A DNA stretch of 10,852 nucleotides from an uncultured Rivibacter sp. (GTDB lineage Bacteria; Pseudomonadota; Gammaproteobacteria; Burkholderiales; Burkholderiaceae). Position 1 is the first letter of the stretch. Each line of letters starts with the position of its first letter. The position numbers were made by a program, and so were the translations under genes. The stretch is from positions 1 through 10,852 of the forward strand of contig CAMLNA010000138.1 of the NCBI GenBank assembly GCA_946481025.1, read 5' to 3'. Under the pieces are notes generated by a model, which saw only the letters and a program-made list of their open reading frames with translations, did not search any database and was not told the DNA's origin. This document shows positions 8,781 to 10,852 of this stretch, piece by piece.

Positions 8781-9206
8781 GTGATCAGCGAAGTCAACAG
8801 CAGCCTGCAGGCCATGGGGTTGGTTCAATACCTCCTGGCCTTGCTGTTCCTGATGAGCTATCCATTGGCGCTGACCTCCTTTGCAGGCCCGCGCGGCCGC
8901 GCGTACGCCGCACTGATGGCCGCCGCTGCGGCCACCGGTTTCGTGGGCTTCACGGCGCCCTGGGAGCATGGCGTGCTGCTGGTGGCCATGGCGGTGCTCG
9001 CGATCGGCGCGTTCGCCGCGGCGGTGTGGCTGCTGGACGCATTGCTGGCGCGGCTCGAGTTCGCCGCGCCGCGTGCCTCGCGCGTCAGGGCCGGCCCGGC
9101 CGCAGCGCCCGGGCAGGTGCCGCTGGCCGTGGCGCTGCACGAGGCGCAGGCCGGAACGGCCGCACCGCACGAGCCTGCGCGCTCGGGTGCGTTGCCCATT
9201 GCATGA
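8781..9206 (+). CDS. small three-helix inner-membrane protein, unknown function
   Basis: A 141-aa predicted membrane protein I do not recognise. Three hydrophobic segments stand out at about residues 14-35 (LVQYLLALLFLMSYPLAL), 41-59 (Ala-rich, ending GFVGFTAP) and 64-85 (GVLLVAMAVLAIGAFAAAVWLL). The remaining about 55 residues are an Ala/Pro-rich soluble tail with no visible motif. The loop between helices 1 and 2 is basic (GPRGRAY), which would place it in the cytoplasm. The GTG start at 8781 is chosen because GGAGG (8772-8776) lies 4 nt upstream and the reading frame gives a sensible N-terminus. The next gene starts 49 nt later. The leader can fold so that CCTCC covers this Shine-Dalgarno. 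Function is unknown. Confidence 0.7.
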   Translation: MISEVNSSLQAMGLVQYLLALLFLMSYPLALTSFAGPRGRAYAALMAAAAATGFVGFTAPWEHGVLLVAMAVLAIGAFAAAVWLLDALLARLEFAAPRASRVRAGPAAAPGQVPLAVALHEAQAGTAAPHEPARSGALPIA

Positions 9207-9227
9207 GGGTCGTCGCCTCGCTAGAGT
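9199..9227 (+). promoter_or_regulatory. candidate sigma-70 promoter for the 79-aa periplasmic protein
   Basis: TTGCAT (9199-9204), a 17-nt spacer and TAGAGT (9222-9227) resemble a sigma-70 promoter. The -35 overlaps the stop codon of the preceding membrane-protein gene. Transcription would begin near 9234, only about 22 nt before the ATG at 9256. Confidence 0.45.
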
Positions 9228-9229
9228 GA

Positions 9230-9251
9230 GTCTCCTTTTGCACAAGGAGAC
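9230..9251 (+). promoter_or_regulatory. hairpin masking the Shine-Dalgarno of the 79-aa gene
   Basis: GTCTCCTT-TTGCAC-AAGGAGAC is a perfect 8-bp stem with a 6-nt loop, and its right arm contains the whole Shine-Dalgarno AAGGAGA (9244-9250). In a transcript that includes the left arm, ribosome access would be reduced. A transcript starting near 9234 would lack most of the left arm. Confidence 0.5.
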
Positions 9252-9255
9252 GGCG

Positions 9256-9495
9256 ATGAAACGACTCTGGCTCGGTGCAGCGCTCCTCTGCGCCACGGCA
9301 GCTGCATTCGCGCACAACTGCCCCAACGAGATGAAGGCGATCGACGCCAAGCTCGCCACCAACCCCAAGCTCAGCGACGCAGACGCTGCCAAGGTGAAGC
9401 AGCTGCGTGCCGACGGCGAAGCGCATCACAAGGCCGGCAAGCATGCCGAGTCGATGAAGGCGCTGGGCGAGGCCAAGGCCCTCCTGAAGATGTGA
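9256..9495 (+). CDS. small periplasmic alpha-helical protein, unknown function
   Basis: A 79-aa protein with Sec signal peptide MKRLWLGAALLCATAAAFA and probable cleavage after Ala19, leaving a 60-residue mature protein that begins HNCPNEM. The mature part is charged and helical: KAIDAKLATNP, then LSDADAAKVKQLRADGEAHHKAGKHAESMKALGEAKALLK. This is consistent with a helical hairpin. One cysteine remains (Cys22 of the precursor, third in the mature form). The His-rich patch EAHHKAGKH could bind metal, but that is a guess. Similar short periplasmic proteins occur in Burkholderiales, annotated as hypothetical. AAGGAGA lies 5 nt before the ATG and is inside a perfect hairpin. The gene sits between two other small envelope-protein genes and seems to have its own promoter. 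Confidence 0.8.
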   Translation: MKRLWLGAALLCATAAAFAHNCPNEMKAIDAKLATNPKLSDADAAKVKQLRADGEAHHKAGKHAESMKALGEAKALLKM

Positions 9496-9628
9496 CACCC
9501 CGCGCGGCCGGCCCGCACGGGCCGCGCTGCGGCCAGCTGCGCGATGCCGTGAACGAATGCACGGCAGGAGGTGACGCAACTTCGACGGCTGCTCGCGCCT
9601 CGCGGCGCTGCCGCTAGCATCGCGCGCC
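9496..9628. other. intergenic region with GC-rich hairpin
   Basis: A 133-nt gap after the 79-aa gene. It holds two mutually exclusive stems: GGCCC-GCAC-GGGCC (9510-9523) and the longer pair GCGCGGCC/GGCCGCGC (9502-9509 with 9520-9527). They could act as a terminator, but there is no T-tract, so this is not a standard intrinsic terminator. TAGCAT at 9615-9620 resembles a -10 box for the following 45-aa gene. Confidence 0.3.
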
Positions 9629-9766
9629 ATGAAATCCATCTACCTCTTTGCCGCCATCCTCGCGTGCAGCGGCATCTCGGCCTTTGCCGGCAACCGCGGT
9701 GTCAAGACCGCGCTGTCGGTGGTCTCCGCAGCCATCGCCGGCTTCGCCCTCGTACGCCTGCTCTGA
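9629..9766 (+). CDS. 45-aa small membrane protein
   Basis: A short open frame, ATG 9629 to TGA 9766, encoding MKSIYLFAAILACSGISAFA, then GNRGVKTALSVVSAAIAGFA and a final LVRLL. Two hydrophobic stretches (about 4-20 and 27-44) flank a short turn GNRGVK, so it looks like a two-helix inner-membrane peptide. Alternatively the first stretch is a signal peptide cut after AFA. The good hydrophobic pattern, a Lys near the start, and a -10-like TAGCAT 8 nt before the ATG argue that it is real. No Shine-Dalgarno is present, and the position of TAGCAT would give a nearly leaderless mRNA. It is in a cluster of small envelope-protein genes. I cannot name a family. Confidence 0.55.
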   Translation: MKSIYLFAAILACSGISAFAGNRGVKTALSVVSAAIAGFALVRLL

Positions 9767-9871
9767 AGACGGCGTGAACGATCCGGCATGCCCGCGGCGC
9801 GGGTCGGAGCGCTTGCCCTCGCCTGCGTTCGCAGCGACGATGCGGCACCCTGACTCGCCAACGGCGCCTCC
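9767..9871. other. short intergenic region before the BASS transporter
   Basis: A 105-nt gap with no gene seen. TTGCCC (9813-9818), 17 nt and GACGAT (9836-9841) is a weak promoter-like pair. CTGCG-TT-CGCAG (9823-9834) is a short inverted repeat inside its spacer. Neither is strong evidence. Confidence 0.25.
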
Positions 9872-10762
9872 ATGAGCGGATCCCTCGTCACCAACGTCTT
9901 CCTGCCGCTGGCGCTGGGCGCCATCATGCTGGGGCTGGGCCTGTCACTCACGCGGGCCGACTTCACGCGCGTGGTGCGCTACCCGAAGGCGGTGGTCATC
10001 GGCCTGCTGGTGCAGATGCTGCTGCTCACCGGCGTGGGCTTCGGCGTGGCCCGGCTGTTCGGCCTGCCGCCCGAGCTCGCCGTGGGCCTCATGCTGCTGG
10101 CCGCTTCGCCGGGCGGGGCCACCGCCAACATCTACAGCCACCTCGCACGCGGCGACGTGGCGCTCAACATCACGCTCACCGCCGTCAACTCGCTGCTCTC
10201 GCTGGTGGCGCTGCCCTTCATCGTGAGCCTCGCGCTGCAGCACTTCATGGCGAGCGACCAGTACGTGCCGCCGCCGGTGCGCAAGGTGGTGGAGGTGGGC
10301 GTCATCATCCTCGGCCCGGTGGCCCTCGGCATGTTCCTGCGGCAGCGCTGGCCGGGTTTCGCGGCCCGCATGGAAAAGCCGATCCGCCTGTTCTCGGTGC
10401 TGCTGCTGGCCGCGCTGGTGCTGGCCGCCGTGGTGCAGGAATGGAAGACGCTCACCGCCTACTTCGCCGTGGTGGGCGGCGCCTGCCTGTTGTTCAACCT
10501 GCTGTCGATGGCCGTGGGCTACGGCGTGCCGCTCGCGGCCCGGCTGCCGGAGCGGCAGGCGGTGGCCATCGCGATGGAGATCGGCATCCACAACGGCACG
10601 CTGGCGATCTTCATCGCGCTCAACGTGCTGGGCAGCAGCACGATGGCCGTGCCGCCGGCGATCTACAGCCTCATCATGTTCGTCACCGCCGGCGTGTTCG
10701 CGTGGTGGCTCACGCGGCGCGCACGGGCGGCGCGGGCCGCGGCCGAGACCACGCCGGCCTGA
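9872..10762 (+). CDS. bile acid:sodium symporter family (BASS/SBF) transporter
   Basis: A 296-aa polytopic inner-membrane protein with about nine or ten hydrophobic helices, the usual size for bacterial BASS proteins, which couple uptake of organic anions to sodium. Family signs are GLGLSLTRADFTRV (about 21-34), the crossover motif AASPGGATANIYSHLARGDVA (from about 77) and the second crossover AMEIGIHNGTLAIF (Glu236, Asn241). Compared from memory with the Neisseria ASBT structure, Asn86, Thr103 and Glu236 keep sodium-site residues, while Ala85, Asn99 and His240 replace Ser, Ser and Gln. The substrate is unknown; characterised relatives carry bile acids, pantoate or 2-keto acids. The C-terminus ends in an Arg/Ala-rich cytoplasmic tail. 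No clear Shine-Dalgarno precedes the ATG. The DUF2277 gene starts 25 nt after its stop. Confidence 0.93.
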   Translation: MSGSLVTNVFLPLALGAIMLGLGLSLTRADFTRVVRYPKAVVIGLLVQMLLLTGVGFGVARLFGLPPELAVGLMLLAASPGGATANIYSHLARGDVALNITLTAVNSLLSLVALPFIVSLALQHFMASDQYVPPPVRKVVEVGVIILGPVALGMFLRQRWPGFAARMEKPIRLFSVLLLAALVLAAVVQEWKTLTAYFAVVGGACLLFNLLSMAVGYGVPLAARLPERQAVAIAMEIGIHNGTLAIFIALNVLGSSTMAVPPAIYSLIMFVTAGVFAWWLTRRARAARAAAETTPA

Positions 10763-10787
10763 ACCTGCCTCGATCGAGCTTCACACC

Positions 10788-10852
10788 ATGTGCCGCAACA
10801 TCAAGACCCTGTTCAACTTCGAGCCGCCGGCCACCGAGCTGGAGATCCGCGA
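10788..10852 (+). CDS. DUF2277 domain protein, N-terminal fragment (cut by window edge)
   Basis: The last 65 nt start with ATG and read MCRNIKTLFNFEPPATELEI plus Arg, which matches the strongly conserved N-terminus of DUF2277 proteins (MCRNIKTLFNFEPPAT...EI). These are small, about 85-100 aa, cytoplasmic proteins of unknown function found in many bacteria. Only 21 codons are present because the window ends. The gene lies 25 nt after the BASS transporter with no terminator between, so it may be co-transcribed. No strong Shine-Dalgarno is visible. Confidence 0.85.
   Translation, partial: MCRNIKTLFNFEPPATELEIR

Noticed and set aside
6194..8815. An 873-codon open frame on the minus strand across the ECF operon
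   Set aside because: It spans several real genes and a bidirectional terminator, and its sequence is low-information His/Gln/Arg-rich. The plus-strand genes have clear families and ribosome sites.
9502..9527. GC-rich inverted repeat as an intrinsic terminator
   Set aside because: The stem is good, but no T-tract follows and two foldings compete, so it is noted only as a hairpin.

Overview
The window is high-GC DNA with dense, short-spaced genes and a gene set typical of Betaproteobacteria, order Burkholderiales (Comamonadaceae / Rubrivivax-Leptothrix type). The clues are the SSB sequence, an ECF42-type sigma factor paired with a DGPF/YciI protein, a DUF2277 gene, and a palindromic intergenic element after ssb that resembles dispersed elements I recall from that group. 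The genus assignment is inference. I see no plasmid, phage, insertion sequence, CRISPR, tRNA or rRNA signal. This looks like ordinary chromosome, and I do not claim a wholly new system.

Layout. 1-911 (minus) is the N-terminal 303 residues of a RecQ helicase that runs off the left edge. Divergent from it, 1082-3376 encodes a soluble hybrid histidine kinase (three PAS domains, HisKA, HATPase, receiver). ssb follows after 28 nt, probably with its own extended -10 promoter overlapping the kinase stop codon, then a palindromic REP-like element and a strong intrinsic terminator. 4081-4461 is a small thioredoxin-fold protein with a CTTC active site. 4649-6260 holds two lipoprotein genes, a DUF4397 protein and a YkuD-like L,D-transpeptidase, ending at a bidirectional terminator shared with the convergent gene 6328-6645 for a small secreted Ser/Thr-rich protein.

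6890-8605 is a two-gene stress-type regulatory unit: a YciI/DGPF protein and, 3 nt downstream, a GTG-initiated ECF42-type sigma factor with a long C-terminal TPR-like extension. A match to the expected ECF42 promoter lies just upstream, which suggests autoregulation. 8781-9766 contains three small envelope proteins: a 3-helix membrane protein, a 79-aa periplasmic protein and a 45-aa membrane peptide. The first two have leaders in which an upstream pyrimidine tract can pair with the Shine-Dalgarno sequence, and they share the 9-mer TTGCACAAG. 9872-10762 is a bile acid:sodium symporter family transporter, followed by the first 21 codons of a DUF2277 protein.

How the genes fit together: two independent regulatory modules (hybrid kinase; ECF42-DGPF pair) sit among DNA-maintenance genes (recQ, ssb) and envelope genes (lipoproteins, cell-wall transpeptidase, small membrane proteins). 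Apart from the ECF pair and perhaps the two lipoprotein genes, there is little sign of long operons. Most genes seem to be separately transcribed. The least described material is in the small-protein genes and their leaders at about 8.7-9.8 kb.
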